Source: Actinopolymorpha singaporensis (lineage in GTDB: Bacteria > Actinomycetota > Actinomycetes > Propionibacteriales > Actinopolymorphaceae). From it: a DNA stretch of 64,000 nt. The notes beneath the pieces were generated by a model. The model ran no database searches, was not told where the DNA came from, and saw only the letters and a program-made list of their open reading frames with translations. A program made the position numbers and the translations under genes. Below, one piece after another: positions 54,753-63,061 of this stretch. Where the stretch lies: positions 5,133,981 through 5,197,980 of the forward strand of contig NZ_LT629732.1 of NCBI RefSeq assembly GCF_900104745.1, read 5' to 3'. Numbering within the stretch: position 1 is the stretch's first letter; the number at the start of each line of letters is the position of its first letter.

Positions 54753-54783
54753 CCGCCTGCGTCGGACGATCAGGGTCGGGCGG

Positions 54784-56028
54784 TCAGGAGGTGGCCTTGG
54801 TCATGTCCTTCAACTGGACGATCTTGCCGTCCTTGACCTCGTACATCCAGACCGGGGTCTCGGTGAGCTCACCGTCGGAGTTCCACTTGAACTGCTTGGT
54901 GAGGCCCTGGCCCTGGTAGTTCTTGACGAAGTTGAGCATCTCCGCCCGGGTCTTCAGCCCCTTGTCCAGCCCCTTGAGCAGGATGGTGGTGGCGTCGTAG
55001 CCCTCCGGGGAGTACGTGGACGGCGCCCGCTTGGCCAGCGCCTGGAAGTCCTTGCTGAACTTCGTGAATCCGGCAGAGGGCAGGCACGGGCAGCTGAGGT
55101 AGACGCCCTCCGCCGAACCACCGGCGTTCTTGATGAACTCGTCGTCGCGGACACCGTCGGGTGCGACCACGGAGCCCTCGAAGCCGTCGTCACGCAACTG
55201 CTGCACGAACGGCGCGGCCTCGGGGTAGTAGCCGGAGTAGAACACCGCGTCCGGCTTCTCGGACTCGATCGCGCCGACCACGGCGGAGAACTCCTTCTGG
55301 CCGGTCTTGACCTTCTGCTGGCAGGAGGCCTTCGACCCAAGCGACTTGGTCACCAGGTCGGCGAGGCCGATGCCGTACTCGGAGTCGTCCTGGACGACGC
55401 AGACCTTCTTGGCCTTGAGTTCGTCGCTGATGAAGGCGGCCACCGCCGGCGCCTGCACGGCGTCGTTGCCCAGACCGCGGAAGAACGTCTTCCAGCCGTT
55501 CTTGGCGAGGTTGGGGTTGGTCGCCGACGGCGTGACGGTCACCAGACCGGCGTCGTTGAAGGCCTTGCCGACCGCCTTGGACTCACCGGAGAACGCGAGG
55601 CCGACGACGCCGAGGATCGACTTGTCGTTGATCGCCTGCGTCACCACGCCCGGCGCCTTGTCCGGGCTGCCCTCGGAGTCGAACTGCTTCAGGGTCACCT
55701 GGCAGCCGGGGTTGGCGTCGTTGTGCTCCTTCACCGCGAGCTTCACGCCGTTGAGGATGTTCAGGCCGAGCGCGGCGCTGGCCCCGGCGATGGTCCCGAT
55801 GTAGGCGATGGAAACCTTGCCGCACTTGCCCTTGCCGTCGCCGGCCGGAAGGGCGGCGTTGTCGGGCAGCGGCGGCGCGGGGTCGGCCTTGATCGCCGGT
55901 GCGTTGGCCTGGCCGCCCCCACTCTGTTTGTTCTCACCGGTCTTGTCGGTGTTCTGCGCGCATCCGGCGACCCCGAGCGACAGGGCCGCCGTCAACGCCA
56001 GCACACGAACGAGTCGTGTTCTGTACAC
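54784..56028 (-). CDS. livK: Branched-chain amino-acid binding lipoprotein LivK
   Basis: A 414-residue periplasmic-binding-like lipoprotein. The signal RTRLVRVLALTAALSLGVAG ends in a V-A-G-C lipobox. The mature part begins with a Gly/Ser/Asn-rich spacer and has VSIAYIGTIAGASAALGLNI, AINDKSILGVVGLAFSGES, and two cysteine pairs. Close to LivJ/LivK, but amide or urea could also be the ligand. The GTG at 56028 is preferred because GGAGGAATTC precedes it; ATG codons further upstream sit inside or before that site. Confidence 0.93.
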   Translation of the reverse strand: MYRTRLVRVLALTAALSLGVAGCAQNTDKTGENKQSGGGQANAPAIKADPAPPLPDNAALPAGDGKGKCGKVSIAYIGTIAGASAALGLNILNGVKLAVKEHNDANPGCQVTLKQFDSEGSPDKAPGVVTQAINDKSILGVVGLAFSGESKAVGKAFNDAGLVTVTPSATNPNLAKNGWKTFFRGLGNDAVQAPAVAAFISDELKAKKVCVVQDDSEYGIGLADLVTKSLGSKASCQQKVKTGQKEFSAVVGAIESEKPDAVFYSGYYPEAAPFVQQLRDDGFEGSVVAPDGVRDDEFIKNAGGSAEGVYLSCPCLPSAGFTKFSKDFQALAKRAPSTYSPEGYDATTILLKGLDKGLKTRAEMLNFVKNYQGQGLTKQFKWNSDGELTETPVWMYEVKDGKIVQLKDMTKATS

Positions 56029-56097
56029 GAATTCCTCCATTGCCAAGCAACGTCAGGTAATGCTTGCGGCAGGCCAGGCCTGGCCCGCGGTGGAGAG

Positions 56098-56126
56098 AGA
56101 CTAGCCGGTCGGGCACGGTCGGTGAA
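56098..56126 (-). promoter_or_regulatory. Promoter of the liv operon
   Basis: On the minus strand TTCACC (56126-56121), a 17-nt spacer and TAGTCT (56103-56098) predict a start near 56092 and a 64-nt leader. Confidence 0.55.
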
Positions 56127-56184
56127 TGAACCTCGCGAGCCTCTTACCGTCTCGTAACCCAAGAGGAGAGCGAAATGGACGAAA

Positions 56185-56826
56185 TTACTGACTCGCGGGG
56201 TCTGAGGACCCACTTTCAGCACTTTCCGTCGTCGTTCCGTCACCTTCGTCCACGACGAGCTGGGCGACCCGGCGCATCGGGACCCGCTTGTCCATGGCGG
56301 TCTTCTGGATCCAGCGGAACGCGTCCGGCTCGGACAGCCCGAACTTGTGCTGCAGGATCGACTTCGCCCGCTCGACGAGCTTGCGGGTCTCCAGGCGCTC
56401 GGTGAGGCCGGACACCTCGCTCTCGAGTTGTGTGCGCTCGGTGAACCGGGACACCGCGATCTCGATCGCCGGCACCAGGTCGGCCTTGGTGAAGGGCTTC
56501 ACGAGGTACGCCATGGCGCCGGCCTCGCTCGCCCGGGTGACCAGGTCGCGCTGGCTGAACGCGGTGAGGATGATGACCGGGCAGATGCTCTCGTTGCCGA
56601 TCGCCTCGGCGACGCTGATGCCGTCCAGCCGGGGCATCTTCACGTCCAGGATCACGAGGTCCGGCCGAAGCTCCCGTACGAGGTTGAGCGCGTGCTCACC
56701 GTCGGCGGCCTGCCCTACGACGTCGTAGCCCTCCTCGCCCAGCATCTCGGCGAGGTCGAGCCGGATGAGCGCCTCGTCCTCGGCCACGACGACCCGGCGT
56801 GGTGCACGCTCGGTGGGGTTGCTCAC
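56185..56826 (-). CDS. pdtaR: ANTAR-domain response regulator PdtaR
   Basis: 213 residues. The receiver domain has the acidic pair in VVVAEDEALIR, the phospho-acceptor D61 in VILDVKMPRLDG, T88 and K110 in YLVKPF. An RNA-binding ANTAR domain (about 140-195) follows: TRKLVERAKSILQHKFGLSE. This is Rv1626/PdtaR, which with PdtaS forms a two-component system acting as an antiterminator on GC-rich hairpins. The cognate kinase is not in the window. The GTG at 56826 has GGAGG upstream. It lies between liv and pyk, near its mycobacterial neighbours. Confidence 0.93.
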   Translation of the reverse strand: MSNPTERAPRRVVVAEDEALIRLDLAEMLGEEGYDVVGQAADGEHALNLVRELRPDLVILDVKMPRLDGISVAEAIGNESICPVIILTAFSQRDLVTRASEAGAMAYLVKPFTKADLVPAIEIAVSRFTERTQLESEVSGLTERLETRKLVERAKSILQHKFGLSEPDAFRWIQKTAMDKRVPMRRVAQLVVDEGDGTTTESAESGSSDPASQ

Positions 56827-56887
56827 GGCGCGGTCCTCCTGCGACGAGTGACTTACAGGGTGGCGTGGGGGGCCCTACAGCGCCGAC

Positions 56888-56893
56888 AGCGTA
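56888..56893 (-). promoter_or_regulatory. -10 box for pdtaR
   Basis: TACGCT on the minus strand, about 60 nt before the GTG at 56826; no clear -35. Confidence 0.4.
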
Positions 56894-56932
56894 CCCCTCG
56901 GCGGCTGCCGCCGATCGCCGGACCGGACCGGG

Positions 56933-56938
56933 TAAGAT
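56933..56938 (+). promoter_or_regulatory. -10 box for tRNA-Leu
   Basis: TAAGAT predicts a start near 56945, about 8 nt before the mature tRNA. Confidence 0.5.
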
Positions 56939-56952
56939 TCATCCCGCGACCT

Positions 56953-57038
56953 GCCGGGTTGATGGAATGGTAGACATGATGGCCTCAAAAGCCATTGTCC
57001 GAAAGGGCGTGTGGGTTCGAATCCCACACCCGGCACCA
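56953..57038 (+). tRNA. tRNA-Leu (anticodon CAA)
   Basis: The acceptor stem GCCGGGT (56953-56959) pairs with ACCCGGC (57028-57034), followed by A and an encoded CCA. The anticodon stem ATGGC/GCCAT frames the loop CTCAAAA, anticodon CAA, reading UUG. A long variable arm (TGTCC-GAAA-GGGCG) is typical of class II tRNA-Leu, and the T-arm has GGTTCGAATCC. All arms fold without mismatch. Confidence 0.96.
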
Positions 57039-57059
57039 GCGGCCTCGCCGGCGGTTTCC

Positions 57060-57254
57060 GACAGAAGTTCTGTCAGCAGTTCTGCCGGCCGATCTGTCGT
57101 TGATCTCCCGGCGCATCTGTCGGTGATCTGTTGACGATCTGTCGACGGATCCACCGATCCTGAGGCGTATTCCTTCTCGGCTCGTTCTCTCGCCTGTCGC
57201 CCGGCTGGTCCTGGCCTGGGTTCCACACTCATGTTCGAGTCCGAAACCCGGACC
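57060..57254 (+). repeat. Repeats and tRNA-like sequence downstream of tRNA-Leu
   Basis: GACAGAA-G-TTCTGTC (57060-57074) is a perfect 7+7 inverted repeat. Three degenerate units of about 22 bp sharing ATCTGTCG start at 57091, 57114 and 57136. At 57233-57254 the sequence matches the tRNA 3' part (57015-57036) at 17 of 22 positions, sharing GTTCGA, TCC and ACCCGG. No gene is seen in 57039-57278. Confidence 0.45.
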
Positions 57255-57278
57255 CTGTAGGCCGACGACGCAGCCGGC

Positions 57279-58721
57279 TCAGACCCGGTAGGCCGGTGCC
57301 GCCTGGGCGACCGCGTCGCCGATACGGTGCACCCGCAGCGCGTTGGTCGATCCGGGGATTCCGGGCGGGCTGCCCGCCACGATCACCACGCTGTCGCCGC
57401 GCCGGCAGCGCCCGACCGCCAGCAGCGCCCGGTCGACCTGCTTCACCATCTCGTCGGTGTGCGACACGGTGGGCACCAGGAACGTCTCCACGCCCCAGGT
57501 GAGAGCCAGCTGCTGCCGGACGATCTCCTCCGGGGTGAACGCCAGCAACGGGACCCGCGAGCGGTAGCGGGCCAGCCGGCGCGCGGTGTCGCCGGACTGG
57601 GTGAAGGCGACCAGGAACTTCGCGCCGAGCCGTTCGGCCACCTCGGCGGCCGCCTTGGCGATCACGCCGCCCTTGGTGCGCGGCTCCCAGTCGATGCCGG
57701 CCATCCGGTCCAGGCCGTGTTCCTCGGTGGTCTCCACGATGCGGGCCATGGTGCGTACGGCCTCGATCGGATAGATGCCGACGCTGGTCTCCCCCGACAG
57801 CATCACCGCGTCGGTGCCGTCCAGGACGGCGTTCGCGACGTCGGACGCCTCCGCGCGGGTCGGCCGGGCGGCGTTGACCATCGACTCGAGCATCTGGGTC
57901 GCCACGATCACCGGCTTGGCGTTGGTGCGGGCGAGCTCGACGATGCGCTTCTGGACCAGCGGGACGTCCTCCAGCGGCATCTCCACGCCGAGGTCGCCGC
58001 GGGCCACCATGAAGGCGTCGAACGCGTCGATGATCTCCTCGAGATTCTGGACCGCCTGCGGCTTCTCGATCTTGGCGATGACCGGGAGCCGGACGCCCTC
58101 CTCGGTCATCACCCTGCGGACGTCCTCGACGTCGCGGGCGGAGCGTACGAACGACAACGCGATCATGTCGGCGCGCAGGCGCAGCGCCCACCGCAGGTCT
58201 TCGTGGTCCTTCTCCGACATGGCCGGGACGGACAGGCCGACACCGGGGAGGTTGAGCCCCTTGTGGTCGGAGACCTTCCCGCCGATCAGGACCCGCGTCA
58301 CCACGTCGGCGCCCTTGACCTCCTCGACCTCCAGCATGAGCCGGCCGTCGTCGACCAGGATCCGGTCGCCGGGACCGACGTCGCCGGGCAGACCGTCGTA
58401 GGTGGTGGAGGCGCGGGCCGCGTCACCGGGGCACTCGTCGGTGGTGATGGTGAAGCGGTCACCGTAGACGAGGTTCGCCGATCCCTCGGCGAACTTCCCG
58501 AGGCGGATCTTGGGCCCCTGGAGGTCGACCAGGACCCCGACCCCACGACCGGACTCCTCCGCCGCCTCGCGGATCATGCGATAGATCCGCTCGTGCTCGG
58601 CGTAGGTGCCGTGGCTCAGGTTGAGCCGGGCGACGTCGAGGCCGGCGTCGACCAGCTCACGAATCCGCTCCGGCGTGGAGGTAGCAGGACCAAAGGTGCA
58701 GACAATCTTTGCGCGACGCAC
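57279..58721 (-). CDS. pyk: Pyruvate kinase
   Basis: A 480-residue pyruvate kinase producing pyruvate and ATP from phosphoenolpyruvate. The N-terminus AKIVCTFGPATSTPERI, then ARLNLSHGTY (R32, N34, S36, H37 for K+/substrate), IAKIEKPQAV, FMVARGDLGVEMPLEDVPL and DAVMLSGETSVGIYP are all present. The C-terminal allosteric domain is complete. The GTG at 58721 is 7 nt after TAGGCT, so the mRNA is probably leaderless. The last residues overlap nothing; pyk is transcribed away from the tRNA. Confidence 0.96.
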   Translation of the reverse strand: MRRAKIVCTFGPATSTPERIRELVDAGLDVARLNLSHGTYAEHERIYRMIREAAEESGRGVGVLVDLQGPKIRLGKFAEGSANLVYGDRFTITTDECPGDAARASTTYDGLPGDVGPGDRILVDDGRLMLEVEEVKGADVVTRVLIGGKVSDHKGLNLPGVGLSVPAMSEKDHEDLRWALRLRADMIALSFVRSARDVEDVRRVMTEEGVRLPVIAKIEKPQAVQNLEEIIDAFDAFMVARGDLGVEMPLEDVPLVQKRIVELARTNAKPVIVATQMLESMVNAARPTRAEASDVANAVLDGTDAVMLSGETSVGIYPIEAVRTMARIVETTEEHGLDRMAGIDWEPRTKGGVIAKAAAEVAERLGAKFLVAFTQSGDTARRLARYRSRVPLLAFTPEEIVRQQLALTWGVETFLVPTVSHTDEMVKQVDRALLAVGRCRRGDSVVIVAGSPPGIPGSTNALRVHRIGDAVAQAAPAYRV

Positions 58722-58728
58722 GGCCCCG

Positions 58729-58734
58729 AGCCTA
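58729..58734 (-). promoter_or_regulatory. -10 box of a leaderless pyk transcript
   Basis: TAGGCT on the minus strand ends 7 nt before the GTG, the same arrangement as at tldD. Confidence 0.5.
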
Positions 58735-58752
58735 TGCCCGCTTCGTCCGGCG

Positions 58753-59475
58753 TCACCATCGGGTGCGCCGCAGGGTCCCGTAGGCGGACAGCAGGACCGC
58801 CGCCCAGACGGTGGCATGCAGTGTTGCGGTAAGTAGTCCGCCCAGGTCAGCGGTGGGTTCGAGGCGCGCGGCGGAGACCAGCGGGGGCACCAGCACCCGG
58901 GCGGGCAGGGCGTCGCGGGATCCCAGCACCAGCACCGTGACCGGCGCCCCGACCAGGATCAGCGCCGACCAGCCGATCCGCTCGACGACCACCCGGCTGG
59001 CCAGCGCGCCGACCCCGAGCCCGGCCAGTACGGCGAGCAGGTGGATCCACACTCCGAACCCCAGCCAGGGCAGCGCCGGGCCCCGGATCCGCAGCGCGCC
59101 GAGGGCGTACGGAACGACGACGGCGATGACCACGATCGGCACTGTTGCGGCCAGGGCGGCCAGCAGCCCCGCGACGACCTCCCGCGTCCCGGAGCCGACC
59201 GCGGCGCGGGACAGCAGCCGCTGCCCGTCGGGTTCGGTGTCCAGCACGGTCTTTGCCTGCCACCCGAACACCGCGAACAGCAGCGCGGCGGAGAACGCGT
59301 ACGCCTGGTTGGGCGCGGACCGCCCGCCGGCGTGTGCGCCGAGGACCAGCGCCAGGCCCGCCACCCACGGAGGCCAGGCCCGCTGGCTGGCGACGTACGC
59401 CGCCAGCCGCATCCGGGTCAGCGCGAGCGTACGGCGCAACCCGCCGGAGCCTGCGACACCCTCCTGGCCGCTCAC
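58753..59475 (-). CDS. ABC transporter membrane protein
   Basis: 240 residues with five or six membrane helices (for example VVAGLLAALAATVPIVVIAV and GVWIHLLAVLAGLGVGALAS), Ala/Val/Leu-rich. No recognisable permease signature, but its GTG overlaps the stop of an ABC ATPase gene by four bases, so it is the membrane half of a two-gene exporter-type ABC system. The substrate is unknown. It ends 31 nt before the pyk start. Confidence 0.78.
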   Translation of the reverse strand: MSGQEGVAGSGGLRRTLALTRMRLAAYVASQRAWPPWVAGLALVLGAHAGGRSAPNQAYAFSAALLFAVFGWQAKTVLDTEPDGQRLLSRAAVGSGTREVVAGLLAALAATVPIVVIAVVVPYALGALRIRGPALPWLGFGVWIHLLAVLAGLGVGALASRVVVERIGWSALILVGAPVTVLVLGSRDALPARVLVPPLVSAARLEPTADLGGLLTATLHATVWAAVLLSAYGTLRRTRW

Positions 59476-60284
59476 GCCTCACCTCGAACCCGGCGTACGT
59501 CGTAACCGGCGGCACGCAGCCGGGCCACCTCGGCAGCGGGGTCGTGCGCCCGGACGACCACCTCGATCACGTGCCACGGCTCCGCTGAGCCCGCTGAGCC
59601 CGCTGAGCCCGCTGCGCCTGCTGGGTCCGGCGAGCCCGCTGCGCCTGCTGGGTCCGGCGACGCCTCGGCGAACGGCAACTCCTCGACCCGGCCGTCGCGT
59701 ACCGACCACCGCCGGGTCGGGCCGAGGTCTGCCGACCGGCCACGGTGGTCGGTGATCACGCAGATCCCGCCGGCCTCCGTCACCTCGCCGACCAACGCGG
59801 GCAACTCGGCCTGGCTCGGCGGGTCCAGGCCCTCCCAGGGTTCGTCCAGGACCAGCAGTCCCGGCCTGGTGAGCAATGCCTGGACCAGGCCGACCTTGCG
59901 GCCGGTGCCCTGGGAGAGCTCGCCGAGCGGGACGGGGAGGTACGGCGTCAGCCGCAGGCGTTCGGCCAGGCGGGCGACCACGGCATCGGCGTCGGTGCGG
60001 CCCAGTCCGCGTACCTGACCCATCGCGCGCAGGTAGCCGGCCGCGGTGAACCGCTGGTCGGTGGGAAACCTGTCCGGGAGCCAGCCCACCACGGCGGGCC
60101 GGTCGAGGACCCGGCCCCGGCCGATCGGGGTCAGGCCGGCGAGTGCGCGCAGCAGGGTCGACTTGCCGGCGCCGTTGTGGCCGGTGACCACGATCGTGTC
60201 GCCGGGGCGCAACTCGGCCTCGACGCCGCGCAACACCCAGTCGTCCCCCGCTGCGTATCGGGCGTGCACGTCCTCCAGTCGCAC
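59472..60284 (-). CDS. ABC transporter ATP-binding protein
   Basis: 270 residues. Walker A is GHNGAGKSTLLRALAGL, Walker B LLVLDEPWEGLDP. The signature is LGELSQGTGRKVGL, i.e. LSQGT in place of LSGGQ, as in CcmA-like and heavy-metal/heme-exporter-like ATPases. A low-complexity Ser/Pro/Ala/Gly linker (about residues 207-232) built from tandem repeats joins the ABC domain to a 35-residue end with WHVIEVVVRAHDPAAEVARL. The GTG at 60284 follows a TAGAAA-like -10 by about 6 nt. Confidence 0.86.
   Translation of the reverse strand: MRLEDVHARYAAGDDWVLRGVEAELRPGDTIVVTGHNGAGKSTLLRALAGLTPIGRGRVLDRPAVVGWLPDRFPTDQRFTAAGYLRAMGQVRGLGRTDADAVVARLAERLRLTPYLPVPLGELSQGTGRKVGLVQALLTRPGLLVLDEPWEGLDPPSQAELPALVGEVTEAGGICVITDHRGRSADLGPTRRWSVRDGRVEELPFAEASPDPAGAAGSPDPAGAAGSAGSAGSAEPWHVIEVVVRAHDPAAEVARLRAAGYDVRRVRGEA
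59583..59663 (-). repeat. Tandem 9-bp and 27-bp repeats in the ABC ATPase linker
   Basis: CGCTGAGCC occurs three times (59583-59609), followed by two near-identical 27-bp units beginning CGCTGCGCCTGCTGGGTCCG (59610-59636 and 59637-59663). All units are multiples of three, so they lengthen the Ser/Pro/Ala/Gly linker without frameshift. Confidence 0.88.
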
Positions 60285-60381
60285 ATCGGATTTCTAGCAG
60301 AACGCGGTGTGAGGGAGCGAAGTGAACCGGTGACGCGAAGCGTGGCGCCCGGGCGGGAAGACGGCGCCGGCCCGCTCGGGG

Positions 60382-60388
60382 TATAGAT
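60382..60388 (+). promoter_or_regulatory. -10 box of a leaderless glutamine-synthetase-like transcript
   Basis: TATAGAT lies 5 nt before the ATG at 60394; no Shine-Dalgarno is present. Confidence 0.45.
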
Positions 60389-60393
60389 CGGTC

Positions 60394-61773
60394 ATGGAAT
60401 CCGTGGCAGATCCGGACCAGCGAACCCGGCGGATCGCGTACGCGAAGGAACTCGCCGCCCGCCTCACCGACGACGACGTGCGCGTCCTGGCACTGACCTG
60501 GATCGACAACGCGGGGATCACGCGGGTGAAGACCGTGCCCGTGGATCGGCTGCCCGACGTCGCCGGCTGGGGCGTCGGAATGTCGCCGGTCTTCGACGTC
60601 TTCCTGGTGGACGACTCGATCACGGCGGGCCGGCACGCCGGCGGCCCGGTCGGCGACCTCCGCCTGTACCCGGACCTGCATCGGGTTGACAGGCTGGCGG
60701 CCCAGCCGGGCTGGGCGTGGGCGCCGGTCGACCGGCTGACCCAGGAGGGTGAGCCGTACCCGATGTGCCAGCGGTCCTTCGCCCAGCGGATGGCGGCGGC
60801 GGCCGCCGAGCGCGAGGTGGGTTTCCGGTGCGCGTTCGAGATCGAGTGGTACGTCGGTGTCATCGGGTCGAAGGACGACATGGAGCCGGGCGCGCCCGGT
60901 CCGGCGTACGGCATGTCGCGGCTCCCTGGCCTCTCCGCCTATGTGCCGGCGTTGCTCGAGGCCCTGGACGCGCAGGGTGTACCGGTCGACCAGTTCCACC
61001 CGGAGTACGCGCCCGGGCAGCTCGAGCTGTCCGTCGCCGCAACCGATCCGGTCGGCGCGGCCGACCGCTACGTGCTGGTCCGGGAGACGATCCGCGCGGT
61101 GTCGCGGGCGCACGGGCTACGCGCGTCGTTCTCCCCCCTGGTCGGCGCCGGCGCGGTCGGCAACGGTGCTCACCTGCACTTCTCGGCGTGGGCCCAGGGG
61201 AAGAACCTGTTCACCGGCGGGTACGGGCCGTACGGCCTCACCGACCGGGGCGAGTCGATCCTCGCCGAACTCGTCGCCCGGATGCCCGCGCTGTGCGCCG
61301 TCACCGCGCCCAGCGTGGCGAGCTACCTGCGGCTGGTTCCGCAGCAGTGGGCCGCGCCCTACCAGTGCTGGGGGCGGGAGAACCGCGAGGCCGCGCTGCG
61401 GCTGGTCACCGGTACGCGAGGAAGTGAGTCCCGGGCGGCCAACGCCGAACTCAAGTGCGTCGACGGAAGTGCGAACCCGTACCTCGTCGTCGGTGCGGTT
61501 CTCGCCATCGCACTCGCAGGTGTCGACGCGGGCCGGCCGCTGCCCCCGGAGGTGACCACCGACCCCGCGACCCTCCCGGAGGAACGCCGCCCGCCCAGGC
61601 TGCCGCAGTCGGTACTCGCGGCGGTGGACCTGCTGGAGGAGGACGAGGTGCTGGGCGAGGCGCTCGGGGCGCCGCTGCTGGACACGTTCGCCACTGTTCG
61701 GCGGGCTGAGGCCGAGCTGTTCGCCGGAGTGAACGAGGAGGAGATCGTCTCCGCCACCCGGTGGAGGTACTGA
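60394..61773 (+). CDS. Glutamine synthetase-like gamma-glutamyl ligase
   Basis: 459 residues of the GS fold. The N-terminal beta-grasp has VLALTWIDNAGITRVKTVPV. Metal and nucleotide residues are E149 and E151 in FEIEWYV, E204 and E211 in FHPEYAPGQLELS, and H260-x-H262 in NGAHLHFSAW; ANAELKCVDGSANPYLVVGA is the late substrate loop. The adenylylation loop (NLYDLPPE-type) is absent, so it is not GlnA1. Relatives include gamma-glutamylpolyamine, ethanolamine and isopropylamine synthetases. The next gene, an amidohydrolase, overlaps by one base, the arrangement found as one fused protein in fungal FluG. Confidence 0.88.
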   Translation: MESVADPDQRTRRIAYAKELAARLTDDDVRVLALTWIDNAGITRVKTVPVDRLPDVAGWGVGMSPVFDVFLVDDSITAGRHAGGPVGDLRLYPDLHRVDRLAAQPGWAWAPVDRLTQEGEPYPMCQRSFAQRMAAAAAEREVGFRCAFEIEWYVGVIGSKDDMEPGAPGPAYGMSRLPGLSAYVPALLEALDAQGVPVDQFHPEYAPGQLELSVAATDPVGAADRYVLVRETIRAVSRAHGLRASFSPLVGAGAVGNGAHLHFSAWAQGKNLFTGGYGPYGLTDRGESILAELVARMPALCAVTAPSVASYLRLVPQQWAAPYQCWGRENREAALRLVTGTRGSESRAANAELKCVDGSANPYLVVGAVLAIALAGVDAGRPLPPEVTTDPATLPEERRPPRLPQSVLAAVDLLEEDEVLGEALGAPLLDTFATVRRAEAELFAGVNEEEIVSATRWRY

Positions 61774-62963
61774 TGCGGGCCGGCCTTTCGCTGGCGGACC
61801 TCCCGCTGGTGGACGCTCACTGCCACCCGGTGTTCGTCGGGCCGGGAGAGGCTCGGGGGTCGCTGAGCCGGGCCGAGTTCGAACGCATGCTGGGCGAGGC
61901 GGATCGGCCGGCGCCCCTTGGAGTGTCGTACGCCGACAGCCTGCTCGGAGCCGCCGTCCGGCGGTGGTGCGCTCCCCCGCTCGGGCTGCCGGCCGGTACT
62001 CCGCTGGACACCTACCTCGACCGTCGGGCCGAGGTAGGGCCGGCCGAGGCGGCCCGCCGCCTGCTCGGTGCCGCAGGGTTGTCGTACCTGCTGGTCGACA
62101 CCGGGATCGGGGGGACCGACGGACCAGGCTCGGACTGGTGGTCGGTGCGCGGGCTCGCGTCGGCGGCGGACGCCGTTGGCCGGGAGGTGGTACGGCTGGA
62201 GTCGGTCGCGGAAGGCCTGGCCGACTCGGGTGTCGCGGCGGGCGACTTCGCCGACGCGTACGTCGACGCGCTCGCCACGGCCACTCAGAACGCCGTCGCG
62301 GTGAAGTCCATCCTGGGTTACCGGCACGGCTTCGACGTGGACCCGCGGCGACCGTCGAGGGCGGAGGTGACGGTGGCGGCCCGGGACTGGCTGCTGACCC
62401 GCCGCCGCGACGCCGAGGCGGAGCTTGACGTCGGATCCAGCGCCCGGTTACGGGACGAAGTGCTGCTGCGGTTCGTGCTGTGGAGCGGTCTCGACCGTGG
62501 GCTGCCGGTTCAGTTACACACCGGTTTCGGTGACCGCGAGCTGCGCCTGACGTCTGTCAACCCGGCCTTGCTGCAGCCGTTCGTCGAGGCGGCGGAGCCG
62601 GTTGGTACGCCGCTGGTCCTGCTGCACTGCTACCCGTACCACCGGGAGGCCGGCTGGCTGGCCGCGGTCTACCCGCACGTGTATGTGGACTTCGGACTGA
62701 CTGTGGGCCAGGTCGGTGCACGGGCGGGGGCCGTCCTGGCGGAGTTCTGCGAACTCGCGCCGTTCGGCAAGCTGATGTTCTCCACCGACGCCTACCGGCT
62801 GCCCGAGCGTTATCTCGTCGGCGCGGCGCAGTTCCGGCACTCGTTCGGCCGGTTGCTTCGCGAATGGTGGCGGGACGGCGACCTGACCGCGCGCGACGCC
62901 GAACGTGTGGCCGCGATGGTGGGCGGCGACAACGCCCGCCGCCTCTACGCCATTGACGGCTGA
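61773..62963 (+). CDS. Amidohydrolase-2 family metal hydrolase (FluG N-domain-like)
   Basis: A 396-residue TIM-barrel amidohydrolase. Metal ligands are H16-x-H18 in VDAHCHPVF, K178 in VAVKSILGYRHGF, H249 in VQLHTGFGD, H285 in VLLHCYPYH and D339 in FSTDAYRLPE. The ATG at 61773 shares one base with the GS-like stop and has GGAGG 5 nt upstream; an in-frame GTG at 61761 is less likely. A ligase that makes gamma-glutamyl amides plus a hydrolase that could cleave them or a related product suggests a catabolic pair for an amine; the substrate is not known. Confidence 0.86.
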   Translation: MRAGLSLADLPLVDAHCHPVFVGPGEARGSLSRAEFERMLGEADRPAPLGVSYADSLLGAAVRRWCAPPLGLPAGTPLDTYLDRRAEVGPAEAARRLLGAAGLSYLLVDTGIGGTDGPGSDWWSVRGLASAADAVGREVVRLESVAEGLADSGVAAGDFADAYVDALATATQNAVAVKSILGYRHGFDVDPRRPSRAEVTVAARDWLLTRRRDAEAELDVGSSARLRDEVLLRFVLWSGLDRGLPVQLHTGFGDRELRLTSVNPALLQPFVEAAEPVGTPLVLLHCYPYHREAGWLAAVYPHVYVDFGLTVGQVGARAGAVLAEFCELAPFGKLMFSTDAYRLPERYLVGAAQFRHSFGRLLREWWRDGDLTARDAERVAAMVGGDNARRLYAIDG

Positions 62964-62970
62964 ACGATTC

Positions 62971-62989
62971 CACGCCAGCTGGTGGCGTG
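62971..62989 (+). terminator. Terminator hairpin after the amidohydrolase
   Basis: CACGCCA (62971-62977) pairs with TGGCGTG (62983-62989) around a GCTGG loop, 8 nt after the stop. Confidence 0.55.
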
Positions 62990-63061
62990 CCCAGGAATCC
63001 TTCAGCCGTCAGGGATCACTTCGGAGCCTCTTTCGAATTCCGCCCCCTCGGACCTGTCGGC

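Noticed and set aside
56939-57232. Protein-coding frame antisense to tRNA-Leu
   Set aside because: It overlaps the tRNA on the opposite strand and has no ribosome-binding site or recognisable content.
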